Positions 11,451 through 23,599 of a DNA stretch of 64,000 nt are shown here, piece after piece (position 1 is the first letter of the stretch; each line of letters begins with the position of its first letter). The notes under the pieces were generated by a model. It did not search any database. It was given only the letters and a program-made list of their open reading frames with translations, and was not told where the DNA came from. A program made the translations under genes and the position numbers. This DNA is from Cymbidium sinense (lineage: Eukaryota > Streptophyta > Magnoliopsida > Asparagales > Orchidaceae). The stretch covers positions 82,286,925-82,350,924 of the forward strand of contig CM038225.1 of assembly GCA_021442155.1 (NCBI GenBank). The letters are read 5' to 3'.

Positions 11451-14268
11451 TGGTGTTTATTTTTTGATGTGAGGGGGACACCACACAGATCGTAGGGGAT
11501 ATTTATTGAAGCGATCGGGTATGACATCGAGGTATGATGTACTATCTCGAAAGATAGAAGCATCATCCTACAATGGACCCAATCACCTAATAAGGACTCC
11601 TAAAGCATGATGATACTTCGAGATTTTTCTCCTACTTACATGAAAAAATAAAGCAAGGTTTATATTAAGCTGAGTTCTTAAGTTTCCTATGGAGGCAAAC
11701 CTCCATACTTAATTACATCCTAGGGAATGAAATTCCCTAAGCATACTCTCAATTAAAGTAGACAGTTATTATCTCCAAAGATTGCAAGGTTAGACTATCA
11801 ATGAATTGGCTATTTTGGAAAAATTAAGTGGGATTGTTCAAGGAGAAAACTTATTTCATAAGATAGAGGGGGAAGTAGAAAATGCTCATGATACTAAAAA
11901 ACCTAGTGAGCATTCCAATCTATCCTATGGTGGGACTTTATATATTTGAGAGTGAAGAGATTTTATTTATTTGAGTTGTAATTTTATTAGATTGCTAGGG
12001 CTTATAATCCATCACTACCAGATTGTGAAAATGCCTAAGAGGTGAGGATTTATACTTGTAACCCAAAGGAAACAGCTACCTCGGATCCTAACTCTAGGGA
12101 GTTTTAGTATAAGCTAAAGCATGACCTAAATCTAAGTGACAGATGGACACAAGGGTCCATCTCCACAAGAGAGAATAAACTTGTCTGACTTCTGCTAATT
12201 AACACTTCCTATATTTTAAATCCATGTAGTCCGGTCTTATGAATTTGCAAGATAGTTAGGCTTTATTATTTAATTTGGAATGAGACTAAAGTCCTAAACT
12301 CACTCTCTAAGAGATTAAAGCATGAGTGATATGAGCATATGACTTAATCTACAAGTGCAAAAATCTTTTCAAATTTTATTCATTTTGACTCGTTATTTTG
12401 GAAAAAGGCTTAGGATTTCTTTATGCCTAAATGCATGATGAAGTTTGATCATTGGCTAAATCAAAAGAGAGAGGGTGAAGCTCTGTCATAAGGGGTTTCT
12501 CTCATAGGTCAAGTGGCCTCTATAATGTAAGAATGGAGGCCCTCATTTTTAACAAGAGTGACTCAAGATGATATGCATGATGTGAGACACAAAACATATA
12601 ATTAAGGGGTTACAAAATATTTTATTTATCTTGTTTAGAGGCTAGGCTTTATGGTGAGGTTATGAGTTGTTTAAAACTTTAATTTTGAGTTGTTAGTTGG
12701 GTAGAAAAGTTATTTTTATCCTATGAGCCTACCGCATCCAGGCCACATATTAAAGCATCAAACATTAAGAAACTATGAAAAGGGTGAAATCTTATAGCGC
12801 AATCTAAACAAATCATCAATCAATTTTATAGACTACCGTAAAAGAATAAGAGGCTGGTGCGGTCAGGTACCGCCGTACATCCGAATAAGAGAAAAGGTGG
12901 GTAGCCGAGCTTTACCCTTATACATCCCAAAATATAAAAGAATAATTACAATTTATAATTGAATACATGCTATGGGGTCTTCATTTCTTCATTTTCTTTC
13001 TTTTTTTTTTTATTTGATTTACTTCAAGGCGTCATAGGGCACCCTAGAACTAAACCTTCTAGCCACTGCTCATCATAATCCCCCATAACACTAATCTTAA
13101 TTCCTATTTGAAAAATTATATTTTTTATAGGAAAAGTAAATCTAAAACTACACATACAAAAAAAGGTTAGCTATACATACATACAATGTCAAGTAGTTAT
13201 ATTTCATAATTTGGACTTAGCACCCTACACGTGGGTAACCAAGCCCACTTGTCCTAATATGGATTATGCTTAGGGGCTTAAGCAATATACAAATGAAATA
13301 TTTATATTTATTTTGAGCAACCCCTTAAGCACAATCTCCTACAAAAAATAACATTAGGCTAAGAGTGGTCTAACATCTAGTCTACCAAACATACACCCTA
13401 ACATCGAGTCTAAATATTACATCACAAAATAAAATATACATCACACATACACCATCCTAACTTAAGACTAGAAGTGGTGGCTTAGTTCTAATGTGTGTGT
13501 TAAGGCTTTGTGAGGTATGTCTTACTAAGCATTAGAGTTATGATTTTCTAAATGTGGAAGAATTTAATTTAATGTAAAGGTTGGTTTCATTTCAAGTCGT
13601 TTAATTGATTTATGAATTTTAATTTAAGATTTACTTGGTTTCATTTTATTTACACTTAGCATCTAAGTGTTATAAAAAGAGGAAAGAGGATTACCCTCCT
13701 TCATCCCTACCTTGAGCCATTTTCTAAAGCATTTTTTGATGACTTAGTTCTCTTTAGTGAATGGTTTATTAAGTATTTTCTTATTAATCCTAAGTTTAAG
13801 TTAACCTAAAATAATTTTATTCAATATAAAAGGCATCTTAAGATTAATATGGTTGAATTACAATCATATGACAAATGTCAAATCATTCTTTTTCATTACA
13901 TGAAACATCCATATGACTTTAACACTTAGCATATCTATACATGTAATATATTTTGGCATATTTAAATGATGATGGATGCATATATTTGAAAGTTATATTT
14001 TACTTGATTGAGTTATTTATACATATAAATTAAAGCTCTATCCAAATTCTAATACAAATATACTTAGGAAAAAAATTAAATAAGTACGTGCCATTGTTAA
14101 CGGGAAAGTGAGGTAATCAAATGATCTCCTTGGGGCTACTTAAAGCCTCATATTCTCGGGATGTCTAGACTATATACCCATTATTATTCAAATCTATGTA
14201 AATCCATATATAAACATAGTAAATAGAGCACTACTTTATATGTAATATATTTTAATGACTTAGATGAT
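11451..14268 (-). repeat. Inverted partial copy of the giant LTR (3' part)
   Basis: Read on the minus strand, this runs parallel to the last ~3.1 kb of the 3' LTR (about 35720-38824). Matching landmarks include the terminal 'aataaacacca' (11451 end), the 'aaggactcctaaagcatgat' block, the 'ggctggtgcggtcagg' block near 12852 (opposite 37380-37402), and the 'gggctacttaaagcctcata' block near 14133. It stops where the 5' LTR of the Tat element begins at 14269, so that insertion or a rearrangement removed the remainder. Confidence 0.85.
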
Positions 14269-17200
14269 TGTTGACCTCACTTTTAGAGTGAGTCTTCAAC
14301 CTCCTCATCATAGATCTAGGACTCTTATAGACACTAAGAGCTCCTTAGTCTTAAGACACTTCTAAAGGTTAGGTGAACACTTAACCTAAGCCTAGAGACT
14401 TAGAAGGGTTAGCCATAGGAGTAGGTTGTGCCTTAAGGATTTAAGGAGATTTGCCCATCCTTTGGCCTAAACCCAACTTATGTTTTCCTTCTCAAAACAA
14501 ACCTCAAATTCAACTCAAATACCAAATCTAAATCCAAATTTCAAACCAAATGATTGAAACCCATAATCAAATCCAAAATCAAAATTCTTCCTAACCCCTT
14601 TGATTTCATCTTATGGACTTAGCCTTAACCAAATTCATATCAATCTCAATTCAATCGATTTTCTCAATAGATCAATTCAATCTCTCAATAATTTATTAAA
14701 TTTCAATCCAAACTCAATTCCAAATGATTAAATCCTAAAATCAAATCCAAAGTTCCAAAATTTCTTCCTAAGCCATATGGCTCGTTCTCACAAACTTAGC
14801 TAAATCTCCACCTAAATTATCCCTAACTTGATTGATTTCTTTATAAACCAATTACTACTTCATTTATATTCATAAATATAAATAAAACCCACCTTTTAAT
14901 GACCAAAACCAAATCAAACCAAGCCAAATCCTTTATTAAGCCCTATGGACCTACCTCCATGAACTTAGCCAAATCTCATACAAATCAATCCAAAATCAAT
15001 TGATTTCTTTATGAGTCAATTATTCATTCATTTATATTCACAAATATAAATGAAACTCACCTTCTAATGACCAAAAATAAATCAAACTAAATTGGTTTCC
15101 TCCTTAGCCCTTTTGACTTACATTCTTAAGCTTAGTCAAATTTGCTTCCAAATCACTCCAAACTCAAGTGATTTTCTTATAAATCATTTTCATTTATATT
15201 CTCAAATATAAATGAAATATAAATCCAAGTAGCCAACAACCAAATACAAAATCAAACCAAAACCTAATTTAAGCCTTTTAAGCCATTTCCTTGGACTTGG
15301 CCAAATCCTATCTAAATCAAGTCAAAACTAATGGATTTTCTCTTGAATCAATCATTCCTTCAATCATTCCTTCAATCATCTACCCAAATATAAATGAAAC
15401 CTACAATCATCAAACCAAATTCAAATCAACCCAAGTCAAGACCAAGTTAGCATTTTTTTTAGCTTGAAAACTTGAGCCAAAATTCATTAGACTCCAAATT
15501 GATTGTAGTTGGATTTATATTTCAATCCTAAACTCATGTATAAATCCAACTAAACCTTAATCAAATCAAAATCAAGCCAATTGACCCATTTAGGTCCACT
15601 TGACCCAAAGTGGCCTGAAGAATCCTTTTGAACCAAGTTCTAATCCAACCCAAATTGGGTTAAACCAAGCCCATCAAAATCCCATACCATGATCATTGAT
15701 CACCCTAGGATGATCAATTGCCTTAAATTGGGTCAAATCAAGTCAACTTGGTCCTTTGACGAAGTCAACCTTTAACCCAAATGAAACCCAAACTAGCCAG
15801 AACCCATCATACACTAAATAAATTGAAACCATTGATTCAAACTAACCCATAATCAATGATTGAACATGACTAAACTCTCAATTGAGCCAAACCAATTCTA
15901 ATTGGCCAATTGACCTAAGTTAACCCAAATTGGCCTAAAAGGTCAAAATGGGTCAAATCATAATCTAACCCAAATTGATTACAACCAATGGCTCAAGTTC
16001 ATTCCAAATTGATTATTGAACTTGACCAAAGCCATAATTGAGCCCAATATGACCAATTGGTCATCTTTACCCAACCTAGCCCAAATTGACCTAAAGGGTT
16101 AAATTAGCCAAAATTCAAATTGATTCAAACCAAAGCCTACAATCATTTTAAATTGACCAATTGAACATGAATCAACACCTAACCCAACCCAATTTGGTCA
16201 AATTGGTCAAAATGGTGAACTTGACCCATTTGACTCATTTGATTTTAAATAAGCCAAAATCAAACCTAGGCCAAATTAATTGAAACAACTTGAACTAAAA
16301 CTCTTCAAATCATCATTTGATTTCACTCTTGTTAATAGATGGCTTCTATCTTTGCCAGATAGAATGGGCTTAACCTTTAAAAGCCTATGATAGAAGAACA
16401 CCTCTTTCCCTTTTGATTTGGCCCATAATCAATTTCTTATGCATTTAAGCATACAAAATCTCATAGCCTGTGTCAAAATAAAGAGTCTCACATTAAATAA
16501 AATTTGATAAAAATTTGAATTATATTGATGTCATTATTCATACCCTTCATGCTCTTATCTCTTAGGGAGTGGGTTTAAGGACTTAGTTTCTTTTCTAAAT
16601 AATAACAACCTAACCATCTTACAAAAGCATATGACTTGATCACATGGTTCTAAATCATAGGAGGAGTTAGTTGGCTACCACTCTAGGCGGTTAGAGTAGC
16701 AGTCGGGTGATTTATTCTCTCTTGTGGAGGTAAAGCGTATTCCCACTTTCACCTTAGATTTACGCCATGCTTTGGCCCTCGCCAAAGCTCCCTAGATTTA
16801 GGATGTGAGGTTATTATTTCCCTTTGCGGGCTACAAGCATAAATCCTCACCTCTTAGACATTTCCATAATCTTGTATTGTGAAATTATAAGTCCTATATT
16901 TCTAATAAAACTTCAACTCAAATAAATAAATATCCTCAACTTCAAATATATAAAGCTCAATCATAGGATAGATTGGAGTGAGGCTTCCTAATATCATGAG
17001 CACTCCCTACTCATCTCCTTTGGTTTCGATAATAACTTTTTCCTTTTGATCCATCCCATTTGATTTTCTAAAACACAACCAATTTATTGATAGTCCTATC
17101 TTTGAATTCTTTGGAGACAACAATCATCTACTTTAATCGAGAGTATTCTTAAGAGATTCTTTTTTTTTAAGATGTAATTAACTATGGGGGCTTGCCCCCT

Positions 17201-17462
17201 AAGGGAACTTTAGAACCTGATTTAAATAAACCCTACTTTATTCATCTATATAAAGTAGGAAAAAAATCTCTAGTATATTTGAAGACCCATCATGCCTTAG
17301 GAGTCCTTATTAGGTGATTAGGTCCATTGTAGGGTAGTGCCTACTATCTTTCGAGATAGTATACTATTCTTCAAAGTCGTACCTGATCATCTCAATAAGT
17401 ACACCCTCAGATTTACGTGGTGTCCCCCCCCCCCCATGCAAATGAATCAAAAATAAACACCA
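14269..17462 (+). repeat. 5' LTR of the Tat element, internally deleted
   Basis: It starts TGTTGACCTCAC and ends ...AATAAACACCA. Bases 14269 to about 16320 follow 31055 to about 32737 of the 3' LTR, and about 16323-17462 follow about 37686-38824. The intervening ~4.95 kb present in the 3' LTR is absent. By eye the shared 3' part is roughly 85-90% alike. A run of 12 C at 17424-17435 is not in the 3' LTR. Confidence 0.85.
14460..16320 (+). promoter_or_regulatory. AC-rich U3 zone with dense TTGAC (W-box-like) motifs
   Basis: This zone repeats variations of 'ccaaattgacc', 'ggtcaaa' and 'aagtcaacc'. The W-box core TTGAC(C/T), known as a binding site for plant WRKY factors, occurs many times on both strands. 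Equivalent zones lie in every other copy of the LTR 5' part in the window. Occurrence of the motif is seen; binding is inference. Confidence 0.5.
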
Positions 17463-17510
17463 TAGATTTTTTTGATGACTTCATTAGGGATGGTTCCTCT
17501 CTCCATCTCT
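17463..17510 (+). other. Possible degenerate primer-binding site region of the Tat element
   Basis: Shortly after the LTR, 'tgatgacttc' and the following 'ggttcctctctcc' sit where related plant gypsy elements have TGGCGCCGTC and a conserved leader. Six of ten bases match the expected tRNA-complementary block. Position supports the call; sequence match is weak. Confidence 0.3.
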
Positions 17511-17839
17511 AGTAGACGATTGTTGTCTCCAAGCATCGATTGTCGACCTGCATTTTATGTGAGTCCAAGACTATCTTTCCTTCCAATTACACTTAGCTTA
17601 TTTCATTCTTAAATAAAGTTAGCCAATATTTTTTAGGTTTTAGGACCTTACTCTGTGTAGGTCTTGAAACCCCTATTGGGTTTCCCAATAGGTGAAAACA
17701 AAATTTATGAATGAAGGGAGAGATAATAAAAATTAAGAACTTCCTTACCACTAGCTTGGTGAGGTAAGGTTCATCATAAAATTTAAGAAAATAAATTCTT
17801 TCACAAGGTGCCACTTTCCAAAAGCACCCTTTTTGAAAA

Positions 17840-19400
17840 TAGCCACCTTCATTCAGCATACTCAAATTTGTTGAATGAAGATTCTATTTTCAAATCATAA
17901 ACATAAAATTGAAACTCTACTCAACATATTTTACATATGCTAGAGTGGAAGTTTCTCTCTTTTCAAAATCAAGAAAACATATGCGTGGCATCAAAACATA
18001 TCATTGAAATCTATTTAACATACTTAAGATTTGTTAAATAAATTTTACCTCTATTTTGGAATCTTATTTGACATGCCACATTTGTCAAACAAAGAATTAC
18101 CATCTCTTTCCAAAAAAAAAAAAGAGCACATTAAATACATTTTATTCCCATTTAAACATATCAAAGTTGTTAAGTGAGAATCTCATTTTCATATGCATTT
18201 GATTCCCACTAAACATGTCAAGGTTGTTAAGTGAGAATCTTATTTTCATGTCCCATTTGATTTCCACTTAACATATTAGAGTTGTTAAGTGAGAATCTTA
18301 TTTTCATGTCATATTTGATTGCACTTAACATATCAAAGTTGTTAAGTGAGAATCTCACTTTCATATACATTTGATTCCGCTTAACATATTAAAATTGTTA
18401 AGTGAGAATCTCATTTTCATGGCACATTTGACTTTCACTTAACATATCAAACTTGCTAAGTGAGAGTCTTATTTTTATAAAATATATTTGATTCCACTTA
18501 ACATACCATATGTGTTAAGTGAGAATCTCATTTTCATGTCATATTTGACTTTCCACTTAACATACCAAATTTGTCAAGTGAGGATCTCATTTTCATGTCA
18601 CATTTGACCTCCACTTAACATACCAAATTTGTTAAGTGGGAGTCCCATTTTCAAAACATATATCAATCACATTTGGCTTTCACTTAACATACCAAATTTT
18701 TTAAGTGAGGGTCTCATTTTCAATACACTTTTGATTCCTACTTAACATATCAAATTTGTTAAGTAAGAAATTTTTTTCAAATCACATCACACTTGGGCTT
18801 TCACTTAACATACCAAATTTGTTTAGAGTCCAATTTTCAAAGAAAAGTAAAACATATACCAATCACACTTGGGACTTCATTTAACATACCAAATTTGTTA
18901 AGTGAGAGTCTCATTTTTAAAGAAAAGCAAAATATATATCAATCACATTTGGCTTTCACTTAACATACCAAATTTGTTAAATGAAAGTCCCATTTTCAAA
19001 CATAAATCAAACACATGTGGCTTCTACTTGACATATCAGATTTGTCAAGTAAGAACCCAATTTTCAAATCAGTATTTCACTCATCACAAGCAAAAGGTAT
19101 TTCATAAAAAAAAAATTCAAGCACACAATCACAATCTCTTCTTAGGATACTCAAATTTGCTAAGTAGAGGTTTTTCAAATCATCAAAATTTTCAAACAAG
19201 ATATACAAAATATAAATATCTCCAAGAAAATTTCTCCTCAAATTTATGAACCCCACCCAATCTACTTAAATCGGTTGAGTATGGGTTCTAAAACCAAATT
19301 CAAATGGCAAAGACTCTCTTCAATATCAAAATCTCTCCAATGAACCCCACTTAACATATTTGAATTATTGAGTGTGGGTTTAAAATTCCAAATCTATATT
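17840..19400 (+). repeat. Leader minisatellite with 57-78-bp hairpin units
   Basis: About 15 clear units lie between 18150 and 19080, with decayed units on both sides. Each starts 'cttaacataccaaatttgtt' and continues to 'aagtgagaatctcattttca'. The unit start is an inverted repeat (CTTAACA...TGTTAAG). Period is 57-58 bp in the first nine units; later ones are 60-78 bp because of an inserted 'aaaacatatatcaatcaca'-type piece. The array lies between the 5' LTR and gag and would be in the 5' untranslated part of the transcript. The open frames crossing it are read-throughs. Confidence 0.92.
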
Positions 19401-19459
19401 ACTCTCTCGAGATGAATTTTAAAGTAGAAATCTGACTCATATTACATTTCAACACATGC

Positions 19460-21540
19460 AAAATACAGTGCAAATTGATCAGTACAGTTGGTTTTTGCAG
19501 TCAGTGCACATGGCTTCATAGAAGTTCATTTTCACTTTCCCCTTCGGGATGGATTTGGCCTTGGATTGGACCAGTCTCCCCGAGATCGACTCCAGCCACC
19601 TGGTTTTCTTCAACCGAGGATTCAAGAGCACGTGTTACTAGTGAGGGGGCGACCCTTACTACTGTCAGTCGGGATGAGGTGGCTGGGTAGAAGCCAGTCA
19701 TCCCCATCGACATGCCCTCTGAATCTGAGTACACTCCATTGAAGAGGAAAGCCACAGCGGTTCCCACACCCCATTTTGAGATAGTTTCAACTCCTACATG
19801 TCCAGCTGTCCCCACCATTGCTCCAATGAGAGCTACTACCTCCTCTTTGGTTACCCCGAAGGGGAAGGCTATCTTAGCTTCTAATATAGTCTCCTCCACT
19901 TATGAGGTAGGTACTAGTTCTCATTCTGCCTTATTTACTCATACTCAACACCGCAATAAAAATTGAAAGATTGAGCGAGAGCATGAGCGAGCAGCCAAAG
20001 AGCTTGAGGCTGCAACACATATAGTTGAGGAGGGTTCTCCTTGAGAGTTCTCTCCACTTCTGACCAGCAACAAGTTCCAACCCCTGTCGGCATCGGACAG
20101 AGAGGAAGATTACCAGAGGATTGCTGCTTCTCCTCCACTGGCTATATTATGAGACATCAGATAGGGAGCATAGGAGGCCCTATGCCAGACTTAGGACTAT
20201 CTTACACTAGGTTGGGAGAGCATACGGGCTGAGTCTGGTATCTTATTTGATATGAGATCATTGATCCCTAAAAGTGTTAGGGGTCGGATTTATAAAGAAA
20301 GGGTCATGGAGGCTCAAGCATCTACTCAAGCAGGTAGGAAGGAATGATAAAGGTATGTCATACAGTCAGCAGCCTCCGCTCTAATGGATTTTTTTGATCG
20401 TTCTCCCATCAAGACCAATCATTCAGATAGGATTATTCTTATCAGCACTACCCATTGTAGGCAAAGATCTCCCATTGAGGAGTAGTCAGTGTTGCTTCAT
20501 ATTGCTCCGCATCGTCCACCATCACCCATACAGTTCCCAGCATCCACCACTCTCGCCAAGATCCAGAAGCCCCCATTCGGGGAGAAACCAGCCCCTTTGG
20601 TGATCGACTATGGCCAAATGATCCCGCTCTGTCCGTTCAACCTGTTGAGGTGGGATAGAGCTCCCCTGCTCGATGCTCTACCTCATCTGTGGTTCAGCAG
20701 GAGTGGCGACCCCGTAGCATCATGGTCGCACCACCACCACCACCACCATCAGAGCAGTGGCTGTAGCAGTTGCAGAAGGGGAGGGTGATAGTTTTATAGT
20801 TCCCATGGTAGTAGATCTCCCCAGGGACACCACTCCACCGATGAGAAGTCATGAGCATATCTCTTCTTGTGAGCATGACCCTCCCGTTAGCACTCCAATG
20901 GCAGGCATTGTTATATGTATCTCCGTTAGTGAGCATAGTCCCTCTACCGGTCAGCCCCGAGTACTTATGCTGGCACGATTATATCGTTCATTGGATGAGA
21001 TCATGGTCGCTTACTTTGCCAGAAAAGGGAACACTTAGGCAGTGATCGTACAGATTCTGATGATGAGGGGGTAGCATTTGATCCCGGTGAGGATGACCTT
21101 CTTGAGGATTCGGTCGGAGTTCACATGGTCGACACTAGGAGCTCCCTTCAAAGAGGTTAGTGTAGTCAGGAAGGTGTTATGGCTGAGGAAGATGACATCA
21201 TCCATTTAACCCAACACCTCTGTCAGCAGCTTAAACAGAAAGATGATCAGATCAACGGATGGTGAAGAGGATAGAAGACTTATAAGTAGCCCTCCATGCA
21301 CTTCAGAATCAGGCCTCAGTCCCACAGTATATACCGATAAAGGTAGATCATCCTGAGTTAGCACATATCCTAGATCAGCCCAAGAGCACTTCTCTAGTAG
21401 ATCAGGATAGTGGTAGCTTGCATAGGAAGGTGGTGGACAATAACTCCATGCAAGAGAAGGATATTAAGTAGTTGGTGGAGCAACATGTGAAGGATACATT
21501 GGCATAAGCCTGAGGTGGCTCATCTATTCTAAAGGTAGAC
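19460..21540 (+). pseudogene. Pre-gag region of the Tat element, broken open frames
   Basis: Composition changes sharply here: GC content and codon-like structure rise compared with the AT-rich leader. One forward stretch (19712-19966) reads as a Ser/Thr/Pro-rich segment with a basic patch 'LKRKA'. After one stop, 'KIEREHERAAKELEAA' (about 19963-20010) looks like a short charged helix. Further pieces (20380-20790, with a CCA run at 20728-20751 coding His or Pro) are interrupted by stops. It could be the N-terminal part of gag or an extra open reading frame, which some Tat elements carry. I do not recognise a known domain, and function is not assigned. Confidence 0.5.
19516..19899 (-). other. 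127-codon antisense open frame within the pre-gag region
   Basis: The longest open frame in the window. It starts with ATG at 19899 and reads to 19516 on the minus strand. Its product would be Gly/Val/Glu-rich with no motif I recognise. It overlaps a forward open stretch, so it may be a shadow of the gag-side coding DNA. Some Tat-lineage elements do carry antisense open frames, usually downstream of pol, so it is noted but not called as a gene. Confidence 0.25.
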
Positions 21541-22700
21541 CCTACTCAGGGGAATTTGATGTTGTCCAATACCTTAAGGGTTTTGCACCTCCTTTCTTCA
21601 AAATCTTTGATGACAGTGAGAACCACCGACAACACATAGCGCATTTTAGGGTCAGAAGTTGCAATGATAGTAGTAGCGATGCACTCTTATTCCGCCTCTT
21701 TGTCAGTAGCTTGACAGGCATCGTATTTGATTGGTACGCTGAACTACCCAATGGTTCAGTAAAGATATTTGTTGAGTTGGAGTAGCTCTTTATTAAGATA
21801 TTTCCTGGAGCTCAACAAAGGGTAATTGTGGGTGATCTCGTTGTAGCTCAAAAACACCCCGTGAGTCCCTTATTGATTACATTCTTAGACGAAGTAATTT
21901 AAGTATGAAATATGAAACACATCTATCTGAATAGCATGCCATTAAAATTCTACCCAAGAATATTCATGGCCCGGTCGCCTTCATGCTTGAAAGCTTTACC
22001 ATTAAGATATTTGAGAAATTAATCAACAAGGCGGCTAGTCTATAAGGGGAGATCAAATAGTTACATTTCCAAGATCAGTCAGCCAAGCCCAGACTATAGA
22101 AGGCATTTGAGAAAAAGCTAAGGGTAGTCGCAGCAGTTGATAATGGGAAGCAGCCAGCTAGGGTTCAATCAGATAGGCCTCGAGCTTAGTAGTCTCCTCT
22201 ACCACCTCCATCACCACCACCTCGGTCATCATACTGGTCACCTCACTTACCACAATGGCCTTCACCACCACCTCCTCAGCAGTATCCTTATCAGCAGCAC
22301 TATTCCTATCCATCGCCAGGTAGCTACCATTTACTTACTCTTATCGATAAATTGAATAAACCATATTCATTCAAGAGGGAGGTTGCCAGGAAGATCTTTA
22401 AGAATCTCTAAAAGAAGCCTGATTTCCAATTACAAGAGCATAGAAGACTAGAGGAACTAGGCAAGAGTCATGATCCAAATTATTACCGCTACCACCACAT
22501 GCTAGGACATGTCTTAGAAAATTGCTTTACCTTTAAGGATTAATTTGAGCGTAGCTACCAGTCAGGTGTCATTATTATCCCTAAGGAATATCTACTAAAG
22601 CAACCCACTAATTTTGTTAGGGTAACTCTTGGGGATACATATGATCTTCTTAAGATAGAGGAAGGTTAGGATATCTCCCTATCTTGAACCTCCAAGAAAA
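21540..22700 (+). pseudogene. gag: Tat-type gag remnant (retrotransposon gag domain, zinc knuckle)
   Basis: The frame from about 21545 reads 'GEFDVVQYLKGFAPPFFKIF', then 'ENHRQHIAHFRVRS', 'LFRLFVSSLTGIVFDWY' and 'ELPNGSVKIFVELE', matching the capsid region of plant gypsy gag (FxLxDGxG...HVxxF...LFxxSLTGxAxxWY). A stop follows at about 21783. Then 22199-22330 encodes a Pro/Gln/Tyr-rich linker. A zinc-knuckle-like 'YYRYHHMLGHVLENCFTFKD' occurs near 22482-22541, where the first cysteine of related elements (YCxYHxxxGHxxxxC) is Tyr. Gag would form the particle and bind RNA. At least two stops and one frameshift break it. Confidence 0.85.
22199..22330 (+). other. Pro/Gln/Tyr-rich linker in gag
   Basis: The forward frame gives about 42 codons after two stops: 'SPLPPPSPPPRSSYW', 'LPQWPSPPPP' and 'QQYPYQQHYSYPSPGSYH'. 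Low-complexity and probably disordered; it lies between capsid and zinc knuckle. Confidence 0.7.
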
Positions 22701-23129
22701 TCATCTTTAAGATCAAAAAGTTATCCTTGTAGGTGCCTGAAGTAGCTCAAACCTCCAATATCAAGAAAGGTTTGCAAGTTGCTAAGAATAATTTGAAGGA
22801 GGTAGAAAGGCGCGTGATCCTTACTTGCGGGATAACTCGTAGCAAACCCGTCACGAGTCGATCTATCCACCATTTGTACTACTTCTTCCTCCACTAGCTC
22901 ATCTTTGCCAGCAAGAACTTTGTATCAACAAACAAGGGCATTAAACCCCTTACCCCTTACTTTATTAGATTTATATCATGTACCTCCACCTAAAAGAAAT
23001 CAATGAAGAAAACTTTCACTTACATCTAGTCCACTTCTGATACTCTATATTTTATTCCTCTCGAAAACTCTCCAAGTCTACAAAATAATAATAATAACTC
23101 TAATTCTGATCATTCCTCTTCTGATTTAG

Positions 23130-23570
23130 AAATGGATTTTTCATTCCTGAAATATTTGGATTCGCCCTTTGAGATTGATTTTGAGTCATCCGACTCTAAT
23201 GATCCCATAGGAGAAGCTGTAGGTGAACCTGATGAGCAGGTAGAACTTTTCACTAAACCATCTCATGAAGTCGCTGAAGTTAACCTCCGTAGTGATGAAG
23301 TTCTAGGGTCACACCTCAAGATAAGGGTAAACAAGTCATTAGTTCTAATGATCAAGAAACCCCTCCACAAGATGCTCCACCTATGGATATGCTTGTGGAG
23401 GACCCCAGAGTTGACTACAATGTCCTTGCTCACCTAAAAAAGTTGCCAGCTAAACTAAGCATATATGATGCCCTTGTCTTACCCAAAGAGATGAGCGATT
23501 CATTGATCAAAGACCTTCTTGATCCTGAAATATGCTTAGCTCAGCTAACTGCTATTGGAGAGTAGGCATG
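23130..23570 (+). pseudogene. Gag-protease linker remnant
   Basis: Two overlapping open stretches in different frames. 23132-23437 is strongly acidic (many Asp and Glu). 23383-23565 reads 'DYNVLAHLKKLPAKLSIYDAL', split here only by length, followed by 'LPKEMSDSLIKDLLDPE'. Related Tat and other gypsy polyproteins have a comparable '...LKKxPAxLSIYDAL' segment between gag and protease. A frameshift separates the two parts. Confidence 0.65.
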
Positions 23571-23599
23571 TTATTCAAGAGAAGCCCATGGAGTTACAT

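Noticed and set aside
18150..19080. CRISPR-like spacing of repeats
   Set aside because: Units are contiguous diverged tandem copies without unique spacers, in a plant retrotransposon.
18902..19249. 115-codon open frame
   Set aside because: It reads through the minisatellite; periodic translation, no start context.
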